8,137 nucleotides of DNA from Flavobacteriaceae bacterium (GTDB taxonomy: Bacteria > Bacteroidota > Bacteroidia > Flavobacteriales > Flavobacteriaceae). The notes under the pieces are model-generated. The model saw nothing but the letters and a program-made list of their open reading frames with translations. It ran no database searches and had not been told where the DNA came from. Where the stretch lies: NCBI GenBank assembly GCA_027068695.1, contig JAMOMG010000224.1:1-8137 (forward strand). The letters are read 5' to 3'. This document shows, one piece after another, positions 1 through 6,655 of the stretch. Position 1 is the stretch's first letter; each line of letters opens with the position of its first letter. Made by a program: the position numbers and the translations under genes.

Positions 1-1
1 A

Positions 2-395
2 TAGTGGAGACGCCGGGAATCGAACCCGGGTCCAAACAAGCAACTAAAATAGTTTCTACATGCTTAGTTTTCATTTAGTTTTCGACTTAAAGATGATTGA
101 AAACCACCCACTTTAAGCTTAGTTTCTTTAGTTTCGAAATGCTATCGAAACCTTAGCAAATCTATGTTAACTTTTACGATGCCTCTAATCTGACCGCCGC
201 TAACCAAGGCTTTCAAGAGACATTTAGCTTTTGCACCTTGTGCAACGAGGCTCATCCTACTATAATTCGGATTAAGCAGCTAAAGCGTAGTTATCTTCGC
301 CGTTTAAAATGTTGAAATTGAGATTTACGAGTGCTATTTCATTACTCGACATGCTTCTACTTTAATTGACCTTGCAGTCAAAACCAGTCGTCCCC
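2..395 (-). ncRNA. ssrA: tmRNA (transfer-messenger RNA)
   Basis: tmRNA rescues ribosomes stalled on broken mRNAs: it acts as an alanyl-tRNA mimic and then as a template for a degradation tag, working with SmpB. On the minus strand the 5' end reads GGGGACG (395-389). It pairs with CGTCTCC near the 3' end (12-6) as a 7-bp acceptor stem with one G-U pair. The T arm, with loop TTCGATT between CCGGG and CCCGG, lies at 13-29. A long P2-type helix joins 357-368 to 41-52: 12 pairs including two G-U wobbles. The tag frame is at 272-301. The 3' terminus after discriminator A (position 5) reads CTA rather than CCA, so CCA is probably added after trimming. The length of about 390 nt is normal for a one-piece tmRNA. 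The left end is inferred, and the mature encoded part may stop at position 5. Confidence 0.97.
272..301 (-). other. tmRNA tag-peptide reading frame (GEDNYALAA)
   Basis: Within ssrA the minus strand reads GGC GAA GAT AAC TAC GCT TTA GCT GCT TAA, which encodes GEDNYALAA followed by a stop. Tags of this kind (GE-x-NYALAA) are known from Bacteroidota tmRNAs. The ALAA tail is the degron recognised by ClpXP-type proteases. The resume codon is taken to be the GGC at 301-299, because the tags I know from this phylum begin with Gly. This is inferred by family analogy and not shown by the sequence alone. Confidence 0.9.
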
Positions 396-429
396 AATAA
401 TTCAAAGAACATTTCCTTTTAAAGGAAGG

Positions 430-437
430 CAAATTTA
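430..437 (-). promoter_or_regulatory. Candidate -7 box for ssrA
   Basis: On the minus strand this reads TAAATTTG, a full match to the Bacteroidota -7 consensus TAnnTTTG. It would start transcription near 423-425, about 30 nt upstream of the mature tmRNA 5' end, leaving a leader for RNase P to remove. No TTG-type -33 element is visible at the usual 17-23 nt upstream, so the call is tentative. Confidence 0.35.
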
Positions 438-461
438 TAAAAAATATGTTAAACTAATTAC

Positions 462-492
462 TTGTTATATTCTTTAATTCACAATATATTCG
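462..492 (+). promoter_or_regulatory. Candidate promoter of the LKR-like gene
   Basis: TTG at 462-464 is followed after 20 nt by TATATTCG at 485-492, a one-mismatch form of the Bacteroidota -7 box TAnnTTTG. Spacing is within the usual range for this sigma factor. Transcription would start near 497-499, giving a leader of about 20 nt before the ATG at 517. The leader is A/T-rich and has no Shine-Dalgarno sequence. Confidence 0.45.
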
Positions 493-516
493 TATCAAAA
501 TTTATACCAGTTATTT

Positions 517-1719
517 ATGAAGATAGGAATTATTAAAGAAAGAAAAAATCCACCTGATAGAAGAGTGGTATTATCTCCAGAAAAATGTAAAGAATTACTT
601 CTTGAATATCCAGAATTAGAAATTAAAGTAGAAAGCTCTAACAGTCGTTTTTTTTCTGATAAAGCTTATAAGGAAGAAGGAATAGAAGTTGTGAGTGATG
701 TATCAGATTGTGATGTTTTATTAGGGGTGAAGGAAGTTCCAATTACAAACTTAATACCTAATAAAAAATATTTTTTCTTTTCTCATACTATAAAAAAACA
801 AGCGTATAATAGAAACTTATTAAGGGCTATTTTAGATAAAAATATTGAATTGTATGACCATGAGACTATTACAAATCAAAAAGGGATAAGATTGGTTGCT
901 TTTGGCAGATATGCTGGAATTGTTGGTGCTTACAACGGATTTAGAACCTATGGTTTGAAATTTGAATTGTTTAATTTACCAAAGGCTGAAGTTTTACACG
1001 ACCAATTAATGTTAATTGAAGAACTAAAAAAAATAAATTTACCAAATATAAAAATTGTTTTAACAGGAAAGGGAAGAGTAAGTAATGGAGCAAAAGAGAT
1101 GTTAGACGGAATGGGATTGAAGGAAGTCTCAGTTGAAGAATTTTTAACACAAACTTTTAATGAGCCAGTATACGTACAGATTGATGTGTTAGATTATAAC
1201 AAAAGAAAAGATGGTAAGATAATCAATGAAGTAGATTTCTTTAACAATCCGCAAGAGTACGAAGGTGATTTTATGCGTTTTGCCAAAGTGGCTGATATGT
1301 ATATTGCATGTCATTTTTACGGAACAGGATCTCCATACATATTTACACGTGAAGATGCTAAATCAGCTGATTTTAATATAAAAGTAGTGGCAGATATAAG
1401 TTGTGATATTGATGGTCCCGTTGCATCTACTATAAGACCTTCAACAATAGCTGAACCAAATTATGGCTACAACCCTAAAACTGAAGAAGAAGTAGATTTT
1501 AAAGATGAAAATGCAATTGCCGTAATGGCAGTTGATAATTTGCCATGTGAACTGCCAAAAGATGCTTCAGAAGGATTTGGTGATAGTTTTGCCAAATATG
1601 TTATTCCTGCATTTTTTAATAATGATAAAGATGGTGTTTTAGAAAGAGCTAAAATGACAGAAAATGGGAAATTAACTCAAAGGTTTAGTTATTTACAAGA
1701 TTTTGTTGATGGAAAATAA
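517..1719 (+). CDS. Lysine-ketoglutarate reductase / saccharopine dehydrogenase-like NAD(P) oxidoreductase
   Basis: This 400-residue protein resembles, over its whole length, the lysine-ketoglutarate reductase half of the animal enzyme AASS and the related fungal saccharopine dehydrogenase Lys1 (AlaDH/PNT-like fold). Such enzymes interconvert lysine plus 2-oxoglutarate and saccharopine in the cytosol. Landmarks are the N-terminal IGIIKERKNPPDRR (residues 3-16), GVKEVP (70-75), FFFSHTIKKQ (86-95), VAFGRYAGIVGAYN (127-140), a Rossmann-type loop GKGRVSNGA (184-192), ADISCDIDG (292-300) and AVDNLP (338-343). K72 and H90 sit where Lys1 has its catalytic Lys and His. No saccharopine reductase-type partner domain is fused or adjacent. 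The ATG at 517 fits the family N-terminus. Its 3' end overlaps the DUF3820 gene. The family match is firm, but the true substrate is not proven; annotators often leave this group as a generic NAD(P)-dependent oxidoreductase or alanine dehydrogenase-like protein. Confidence 0.85.
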   Translation: MKIGIIKERKNPPDRRVVLSPEKCKELLLEYPELEIKVESSNSRFFSDKAYKEEGIEVVSDVSDCDVLLGVKEVPITNLIPNKKYFFFSHTIKKQAYNRNLLRAILDKNIELYDHETITNQKGIRLVAFGRYAGIVGAYNGFRTYGLKFELFNLPKAEVLHDQLMLIEELKKINLPNIKIVLTGKGRVSNGAKEMLDGMGLKEVSVEEFLTQTFNEPVYVQIDVLDYNKRKDGKIINEVDFFNNPQEYEGDFMRFAKVADMYIACHFYGTGSPYIFTREDAKSADFNIKVVADISCDIDGPVASTIRPSTIAEPNYGYNPKTEEEVDFKDENAIAVMAVDNLPCELPKDASEGFGDSFAKYVIPAFFNNDKDGVLERAKMTENGKLTQRFSYLQDFVDGK

Positions 1720-1927
1720 CCAACAGCATTTATTAGAAAAATTAGCAAATACCAAAATGCCTTATGGGAAATATAAAGGGAAGTACCTAATAGATTTACC
1801 TGAATATTATATTGTGTGGTATCATAACAAAGGATTTCCTTCTGGAAAATTTGGAGAAATGTTGCACTTAGTATATGAGATACAGCTAAATGGACTGGAA
1901 GATTTAGTGCGTAAATTAAAACTGTAA
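1709..1927 (+). CDS. DUF3820 family small protein
   Basis: This 72-residue soluble protein has the signature of the DUF3820 family: MPYGKYKGKYLIDLP, then YIVWYHNKGFPSGKFGEML, then EIQLNGLEDLVRKL. Some members are labelled putative quorum-sensing-regulated virulence factor, but the biochemical role is unknown. The ATG at 1709 is chosen; the frame could be opened six bases earlier at TTG 1703, but ATG is the simpler start. It overlaps the last 11 nt of the upstream oxidoreductase gene in another frame, so the two are probably on one mRNA and translationally coupled. There are no membrane segments or signal peptide. The membrane-protein gene converges on it after only 20 nt, and no terminator is visible between them. 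Confidence 0.85.
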   Translation: MENNQQHLLEKLANTKMPYGKYKGKYLIDLPEYYIVWYHNKGFPSGKFGEMLHLVYEIQLNGLEDLVRKLKL

Positions 1928-1947
1928 AAATTAAGGGTAGGTAAAAT

Positions 1948-2499
1948 TTATATGCTGTTATAATAAATAATGCCATAACATATATGGTAAATACCAAAAG
2001 CTACACCCCATAAAATAAATGAATAGTAGGGGTAAATTAATGATAAAATACCATTAAAAATAAAGAGAATACCCAAAGTTTTTGTAGAGCCTCTTGTGAA
2101 TTTATTAGCTAAAATACTTGCAATTCCATAAAGTATAAGGGAAGTAGGTATTATTAATTTTAACTCACCTAAAACCATAATGTAATATAGGGCAACCCCA
2201 CCAAAAATTAGGTGAATTAGATAGATATGCATAATTTTATTAGCGTTTAATACCTGTTTTTTTGAGTTTCTTTTTTTATTAATGAATATAATTAAAACAT
2301 AAGAAAAAAGTATGAAAAAGAGGCAAATAGCAATTAATAATAGTTGAAAAAAAGAGATAGGTAATAACGATACCCCTTCTGAATCAGAAAAATATTGATC
2401 TAGAATGAAACTGATGAAATATATAAAAATAATTCCTAGGGAACCAAAAATAATTCCTGTAACCCCTCCTAAAGATAAATTGTGAATTTTTGTATTCAA
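1948..2499 (-). CDS. Hypothetical six-helix integral membrane protein
   Basis: This is a 183-residue, very hydrophobic protein that I cannot assign to a named family. Six likely membrane segments lie at about residues 9-33, 48-73, 90-111, 114-132, 140-157 and 159-181. A basic loop KKRNSKK (75-81) falls between helices two and three. The C-terminal half (ELKLIIPTSLILYGIA, then GIYHICYGIIYY) resembles small unnamed flavobacterial membrane proteins I recall, but I cannot confirm this. No ATG exists before residue 90. The frame opens after a stop at 2506-2508, and the best start is TTG at 2499, with CTG at 2505 as an alternative. A candidate promoter lies upstream. The gene converges on the DUF3820 gene and diverges from nrdJ. 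Function is unknown, but the consistent helix pattern over the full length argues for a real gene. Confidence 0.75.
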   Translation of the reverse strand: MNTKIHNLSLGGVTGIIFGSLGIIFIYFISFILDQYFSDSEGVSLLPISFFQLLLIAICLFFILFSYVLIIFINKKRNSKKQVLNANKIMHIYLIHLIFGGVALYYIMVLGELKLIIPTSLILYGIASILANKFTRGSTKTLGILFIFNGILSLIYPYYSFILWGVAFGIYHICYGIIYYNSI

Positions 2500-2531
2500 A
2501 TACAGTTAAAATTTATAATTCTTTAAAGCTA

Positions 2532-2566
2532 CAAAAAATAATAACGTAAAGTTTTTGAGTTTTCAA
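2532..2566 (-). promoter_or_regulatory. Weak candidate promoter of the membrane-protein gene
   Basis: On the minus strand TTG (2566-2564) is followed after 23 nt by TATTTTTTG (2540-2532), which is the -7 consensus TAnnTTTG with one extra T. Transcription would begin near 2525, leaving about 25 nt of A/T-rich leader before the TTG start. The region is so AT-rich that chance matches are likely. Confidence 0.25.
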
Positions 2567-2667
2567 CAATAAAATGTTATTAACTAATTTCAATAGAAGA
2601 TAAAATAGATTTAAATATTCGATAATTTTAGTAACTCAAAAATTACTAAACAAAAATACATAATACA

Positions 2668-5217
2668 ATGCCAGAACAATTAGTATTCCCTAAGATATTC
2701 ACATTTAAAGAGGTGTTAAAGAGCGCTTTAGCTTATTTTAACAATGATGAACTTGCTGCAACTACTTGGATTAACAAGTATGCTATGAAGAATAAAAAAG
2801 GTGAATTTTTAGAATCTACTCCTCATGATATGCATCGGAGAATGGCTGTTGAATTTGCTCGTATTGAAAAAAAATATCTTGGAAAAGAAAAGAGTACTGA
2901 AGGGTTATCAGCCTATGGGAAAAAGCGTGAATTTTTATCAGAAGAAGCCATTTTTGAGATGTTTAAAGACTTTAAATATATCATACCACAAGGAAGTGTA
3001 ATGTCTTCTTTAGGAAACAAAAATACCATCGCCTCTTTGTCAAATTGTGTGGTAGTTCCACCAGTTTATGATTCTTATGGTGGTATTTTTTACACAGATC
3101 AACAATTAGCACAATTATTTAAACGTCGTTGTGGAGTAGGTGTTGATTTGTCAAATTTAAGACCAAATGGTGCTTCAGTTTCTAACTCTGCGGGAAGTAC
3201 AACAGGAGCCGTCTCATTTATGAATCGATTTTCAAATACTACTAGAGAAGTTGCTCAAAATGGTAGAAGAGGAGCCTTAATGCTCACTATGGATATTGCA
3301 CATCCTGATATTGAAGATTTTGTAACTGTAAAACAAGATTTAAGCAAAATTACAGGAGCCAATATATCACTTCGTTTATCAGATGAGTTTATGATTGCCG
3401 TTGTTAATGATGATGATTTTACCTTACGTTGGCCAATTGACAGTAAAAACCCGAAGTATACTAAAACTATTAAAGCAAAAGAATTGTGGAATACCATAAT
3501 TAAAAGTGCACATAACACAGCTGAACCAGGCTTAATATTTTGGGATCGTCAACATTTTTATTCAACTTCATCTATATATCCTGGATTTAAAAATAGTTCT
3601 ACAAATCCTTGTTCAGAAATTGCTATGCAAGGAGGAGATAGTTGTCGTTTAATAGCAATTAACTTGTATAGTTTTGTTGAAAATCCTTTTACTGAAAAAG
3701 CCAAATTCAATTTGAAAAAATTCTATAAAGTCACCTATGAATCACAACGGTTAATGGATGATTTAGTTGATTTAGAGTTGGAAGCTGTTGATAAGATTTT
3801 TAATAAAATAATGCATGATAAAGAACCTCTGAATATTAAACAGGTTGAAATAGATACTTGGAAATTATTGTATAAAACAGGTAAAAAAGGCAGAAGAACA
3901 GGTTTAGGTTTTACTGCATTGGCCGATACTATGGCTGCTTTAGGTAAAAAGTTTGATACAGATGAAGCTATTGCAGTTATTGATGAAATAATGAAAACTA
4001 AATTTAAGGCCGAATTTGATAGTAGTATTGATATGGCAATAACTCGTGGTAAATTTGAAATATTTAGTCCTGAAATTGAAAAATTCTCTGAGTTTGTACA
4101 AATGATTGAAAAAGAATTCCCATCAATCTATAAACGAATGATGAAGTATGGGAGAAGAAATATTTCAATTAGTACCGTTGCTCCAACAGGAAGCTTAAGT
4201 ATGTTGGCGCAAACATCATCAGGAATTGAACCGGTTTTTTTATTGTCTTATAAAAGAAGAAGAAAAGTAAATCAAGATGATGACAATGCCAAAATAGCCT
4301 ATGTAGACGATTTAGGTGATGCTTACGAAGAGTTTGATGTATATCATCCGAAGTTGAAAAAATGGATGGAAGTTACGGGTAAAACAGATTATAAAGAAAG
4401 CCCTTATAACGGTGCAACGGCACCAGAAATTGATTGGGTAAAAAGGGTTGAAATGCAAGCTTTAGTTCAAAAATATACGACACACTCAATTAGCTCTACA
4501 ATTAATTTGGCTTCAGATGTATCTGTAGAAATGGTTGGAGATATTTACATTGAATCTTGGAAAAAAGGATTGAAAGGAATTACAGTTTACAGAGATGGTT
4601 CACGTAGTGGGATATTAGTTTCAAATGATGATAAGAAGAAAAAAGATAAAGAAGGTTGTTATGCTGATACAATTTTCCCAAAACGACCTAAAAAAATTGA
4701 AGCCAAGGTAGTAAGATTTCAAAATGATTATGACAAATGGGTTGCTGTTGTTGGGGTGATAAATAATAGACCTTATGAAGTTTTTACAGGGAAAATTGAA
4801 GATGCATTTATTTTACCAGCTTGGTTAGAAAAAGGATGGGTTATAAAAAATAGAGATGAAAATGGAAAATCTCGTTATGACTTCCAATTTTTAGATAAAC
4901 AAGGCTATAAGGTAACTTTAGAAGGCCTCTCAAGAACTTTTGATAAGGAATATTGGAATTATGCGAAATTAATTTCAGGAGTACTTCGCCACGGTATGCC
5001 AATACAATATGTTGTAGATTTAATTAATAATTTAAATTTATACGATGAAAATATTAATACTTGGAAAAATGGTATCGCACGTACATTGAAACAATTTGTT
5101 ACAGATGGTACGCAGGCGGTTGATAAAAAATGTCCTGAATGTGGAGATCCAGATGGATTAATTTATGAAGAAGGCTGTTTGAAATGTAAAAATTGTGGAC
5201 ATTCTAAATGTGGATAA
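2668..5217 (+). CDS. nrdJ: Adenosylcobalamin-dependent (class II) ribonucleotide reductase
   Basis: This enzyme reduces ribonucleotides to deoxyribonucleotides using a thiyl radical generated from coenzyme B12, so it needs no oxygen and no separate radical subunit. The 849-residue protein has the class II landmarks. SNCVVVPP carries the first redox cysteine, C127. NPCSEI (313-318) carries the radical cysteine C315 with N313 and E317. GDSCRLIAINL carries the partner cysteine C326. PTGS is at 506-509. The C-terminal third (from about residue 664) matches the TSCPD-type domain of these enzymes, including KRPKKIEAK, RPYEVFTG and GVLRHGMP. The end carries six cysteines (C822, C825, C837, C840, C843, C848), resembling a zinc ribbon plus the terminal thiols that re-reduce the active site. 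No ATP-cone domain is seen. ATG 2668 gives a typical N-terminus. No cobalamin riboswitch is visible upstream, and a strong terminator follows. Confidence 0.96.
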   Translation: MPEQLVFPKIFTFKEVLKSALAYFNNDELAATTWINKYAMKNKKGEFLESTPHDMHRRMAVEFARIEKKYLGKEKSTEGLSAYGKKREFLSEEAIFEMFKDFKYIIPQGSVMSSLGNKNTIASLSNCVVVPPVYDSYGGIFYTDQQLAQLFKRRCGVGVDLSNLRPNGASVSNSAGSTTGAVSFMNRFSNTTREVAQNGRRGALMLTMDIAHPDIEDFVTVKQDLSKITGANISLRLSDEFMIAVVNDDDFTLRWPIDSKNPKYTKTIKAKELWNTIIKSAHNTAEPGLIFWDRQHFYSTSSIYPGFKNSSTNPCSEIAMQGGDSCRLIAINLYSFVENPFTEKAKFNLKKFYKVTYESQRLMDDLVDLELEAVDKIFNKIMHDKEPLNIKQVEIDTWKLLYKTGKKGRRTGLGFTALADTMAALGKKFDTDEAIAVIDEIMKTKFKAEFDSSIDMAITRGKFEIFSPEIEKFSEFVQMIEKEFPSIYKRMMKYGRRNISISTVAPTGSLSMLAQTSSGIEPVFLLSYKRRRKVNQDDDNAKIAYVDDLGDAYEEFDVYHPKLKKWMEVTGKTDYKESPYNGATAPEIDWVKRVEMQALVQKYTTHSISSTINLASDVSVEMVGDIYIESWKKGLKGITVYRDGSRSGILVSNDDKKKKDKEGCYADTIFPKRPKKIEAKVVRFQNDYDKWVAVVGVINNRPYEVFTGKIEDAFILPAWLEKGWVIKNRDENGKSRYDFQFLDKQGYKVTLEGLSRTFDKEYWNYAKLISGVLRHGMPIQYVVDLINNLNLYDENINTWKNGIARTLKQFVTDGTQAVDKKCPECGDPDGLIYEEGCLKCKNCGHSKCG

Positions 5218-5234
5218 TATAATTTTTGGTTAAA

Positions 5235-5277
5235 CAAAAAACATCAGCAAAAATACATATCTTGTTGGTGTTTTTTT
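5235..5277 (+). terminator. Intrinsic terminator of nrdJ
   Basis: AACATCAGCAA (5240-5250) pairs with TTGTTGGTGTT (5262-5272): 11 pairs with two G-U wobbles, around an 11-nt loop, followed by T's to 5277. The A-run before the stem can extend the helix into the T-run, as in many bidirectional terminators. It begins 18 nt after the nrdJ stop codon. The T-tract ends exactly where the next ATG begins. Confidence 0.85.
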
Positions 5278-5655
5278 ATGAATCCAGTTGAGCAACATAT
5301 TTTAAACCAAGAAGAGCCATATAAAGCAATTATGCTGTATATACGTAGTGTGATTTTTAAAAAATTACCAAATACTGAAGAAAAGTTTAAATACAAAGTT
5401 CCTTATTATACCCATAATAATAAACCAATGCTATATTTAAATATTTTAAAGGGAACAAATTACGTTGATGTGGCCTTTGTACAAGGAATTTTGTTAGAGA
5501 AAAAATACCCTGAATTAAAAAACAATAACAATCGTAAACAGGTTCGTTCACTTCAAGTTAAAAATTTGGAAGATTTTGACGAATTACAATTTATTAAATT
5601 ATTAAAAGATGCAACCGTATTTTTAGATAATAGTAGAAGAGCTTGGGTTATTTAA
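5278..5655 (+). CDS. DUF1801 domain protein
   Basis: This 125-residue soluble protein belongs to the DUF1801 family (YdhG-like fold), whose biochemical role is not settled. Typical features are the N-terminal MNPVEQHILNQEEPYKAIM, LPNTEEKFKYKVPYY (31-45), the core MLYLNILKGTNYVDVAFVQG (a beta-rich central part), and RKQVRSLQVKNLEDFD. The length is normal for the family. ATG 5278 gives the expected N-terminus but lies immediately after the nrdJ terminator T-tract. It must therefore be expressed by readthrough or from a promoter just ahead of the hairpin. A weak candidate is TTG 5193-5195 with AATTTTTG 5221-5228, with spacing slightly too long. It converges with kdsA after 24 nt. Confidence 0.85.
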   Translation: MNPVEQHILNQEEPYKAIMLYIRSVIFKKLPNTEEKFKYKVPYYTHNNKPMLYLNILKGTNYVDVAFVQGILLEKKYPELKNNNNRKQVRSLQVKNLEDFDELQFIKLLKDATVFLDNSRRAWVI

Positions 5656-5679
5656 TTCTTCTTAAAAAAGAAATCTAAT

Positions 5680-6501
5680 TTATTTAAAACTATTTATTGT
5701 TTTTCTAATGGCAACTAAGTTAATTAATAAATGTTCTAAATATTTTAGATTAAGCATATTTGCTCCATCACTTTTAGCAATAGAAGGATTAAAATGAGTT
5801 TCTAAAAATAAACCATCAACACCAACAGCAACACCAGCTCTGGCAATGGTTTCTATTAATTCAGGTTTACCACCTGTAACTCCACTATTCTGATTTGGTT
5901 GTTGTAATGAATGTGTAATATCTAAAATAGTTGGAGCAAATTGTTGCATTTCTGGAATTCCTCTATAATCAACAATCATATCTTGGTAGCCAAACATAGT
6001 CCCTCTATCGGTAATCCAAACTTTTTTATTGCCGCTATCTTTCACTTTTTGTACAGCGTGTCTCATTGCTGAAGGACTCATAAATTGTCCTTTTTTTAAG
6101 TTTACAACTTTTCCAGTTTTAGCAGCTGCCACAACTAAATCTGTTTGACGAACTAAAAAAGCGGGAATTTGTAATACATCTACATATTCAGCAGCATTTG
6201 TAGCATCAGTAACGCTATGTATATCAGTTACTGTTGGAATATTAAAAGTTTTGGAAACTTTTTTCAAAATTTTCAATGCTTTTTCATCTCCAATTCCTGT
6301 AAAGCTATCAATTCTAGAACGATTGGCTTTTTTAAAACTTCCCTTGAAAATAAACGGTACTTTTAGTTTATCAGTTACTTTTAAAATATGTTCAGCAATA
6401 TGCAGTGCCATTTCTTCACCTTCAATAGCACAAGGGCCTGCCAATAAAAAAAAGTTGTTACTATCAGCGTGTTTTATGTTGGGAATTAGGTTTAAATTCA
6501 T
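5680..6501 (-). CDS. kdsA: 3-deoxy-8-phosphooctulonate synthase (KDO-8-P synthase)
   Basis: KdsA condenses phosphoenolpyruvate with arabinose-5-phosphate to form KDO-8-phosphate, the precursor of the KDO sugar of the lipopolysaccharide inner core. The 273-residue cytosolic TIM-barrel enzyme shows the family motifs in order: LAGPCAIEGEE (20-30), FKGSFKKANRSR (52-63), PTVTDIH (89-95), QIPAFLVRQTDLV (111-123), KKGQFMSP (136-143), WITDRGTMFGY (162-172), DITHSLQQP (194-202) and LFLETHFNPSIAKSDGANML (231-250). C24, H197, E234 and D245 match in position and spacing the metal ligands of the Aquifex enzyme (Cys11, His185, Glu222, Asp233). This indicates the metal-dependent class; Escherichia coli has Asn in place of the Cys. 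ATG 6501 follows a good -7 box. It is an apparent single-gene unit, divergent from the GH20 gene. No other LPS gene is in the window. Confidence 0.97.
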   Translation of the reverse strand: MNLNLIPNIKHADSNNFFLLAGPCAIEGEEMALHIAEHILKVTDKLKVPFIFKGSFKKANRSRIDSFTGIGDEKALKILKKVSKTFNIPTVTDIHSVTDATNAAEYVDVLQIPAFLVRQTDLVVAAAKTGKVVNLKKGQFMSPSAMRHAVQKVKDSGNKKVWITDRGTMFGYQDMIVDYRGIPEMQQFAPTILDITHSLQQPNQNSGVTGGKPELIETIARAGVAVGVDGLFLETHFNPSIAKSDGANMLNLKYLEHLLINLVAIRKTINSFK

Positions 6502-6517
6502 GGTTCTTTATTTTAGA

Positions 6518-6525
6518 CAAATGTA
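6518..6525 (-). promoter_or_regulatory. Candidate -7 box of kdsA
   Basis: The minus strand reads TACATTTG, a perfect match to TAnnTTTG, 16 nt upstream of the kdsA ATG. Transcription would begin within about 12 nt of the start codon, giving a very short A-rich leader. Only a weak TTT (without G) is found near the expected -33 position. Confidence 0.5.
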
Positions 6526-6623
6526 CATTTTTTTTGAGTTTCATAAAGGTAGGAATGTTTAATATTGAATATGTAACTAAATTTTAAAAAATATAAGAGA
6601 CAGTTTTCTAGTATTATTTTACT

Positions 6624-6631
6624 TATTTTTG
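6624..6631 (+). promoter_or_regulatory. Candidate -7 box of the GH20 gene
   Basis: The plus strand reads TATTTTTG, a perfect match to TAnnTTTG, 24 nt before the ATG at 6656. Transcription would start near 6637. The -33 region has only GTTTTC at 6603-6608 instead of a TTG, so promoter strength is uncertain. Confidence 0.5.
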
Positions 6632-6655
6632 AGATTCAATAAATTTTAAAATAGT

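Noticed and set aside
481..492. Resemblance of ACAATATATT to an NrdR box
   Set aside because: Only half of the consensus is present, it is single rather than tandem, and it does not precede a ribonucleotide reductase gene; it is better explained as a promoter -7 region.
1689..1997. Minus-strand open frame of 102 codons
   Set aside because: It lies antisense to the DUF3820 gene and the end of the oxidoreductase gene, has no family resemblance and overlaps the membrane-protein gene; a shadow frame.
2606..2631. TAGATTTA and TAATTTTA as -7 boxes for nrdJ
   Set aside because: Each has one mismatch to TAnnTTTG, and neither has a TTG at the right distance upstream; matches of this quality are expected by chance in such AT-rich DNA.
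3255..3518. Minus-strand open frame of 87 codons inside nrdJ
   Set aside because: It is antisense to a conserved coding region and shows no recognisable motifs.
5656..5679. Possible bidirectional terminator between the DUF1801 gene and kdsA
   Set aside because: Only a 5-bp all-weak stem (TTCTT/AAGAA at 5659-5672) with no T-run of note; too weak to call.
6251..6562. Plus-strand open frame of 103 codons over the 5' part of kdsA
   Set aside because: It is antisense to strongly conserved kdsA codons and runs across its promoter; a shadow frame.
6562..6651. Short palindrome ATATTGAATAT and a repeated AAATTTTAAAA (6579-6589 and 6641-6651)
   Set aside because: Low-complexity AT sequence in the kdsA-GH20 intergenic region; too short and too A/T-biased to support a function.
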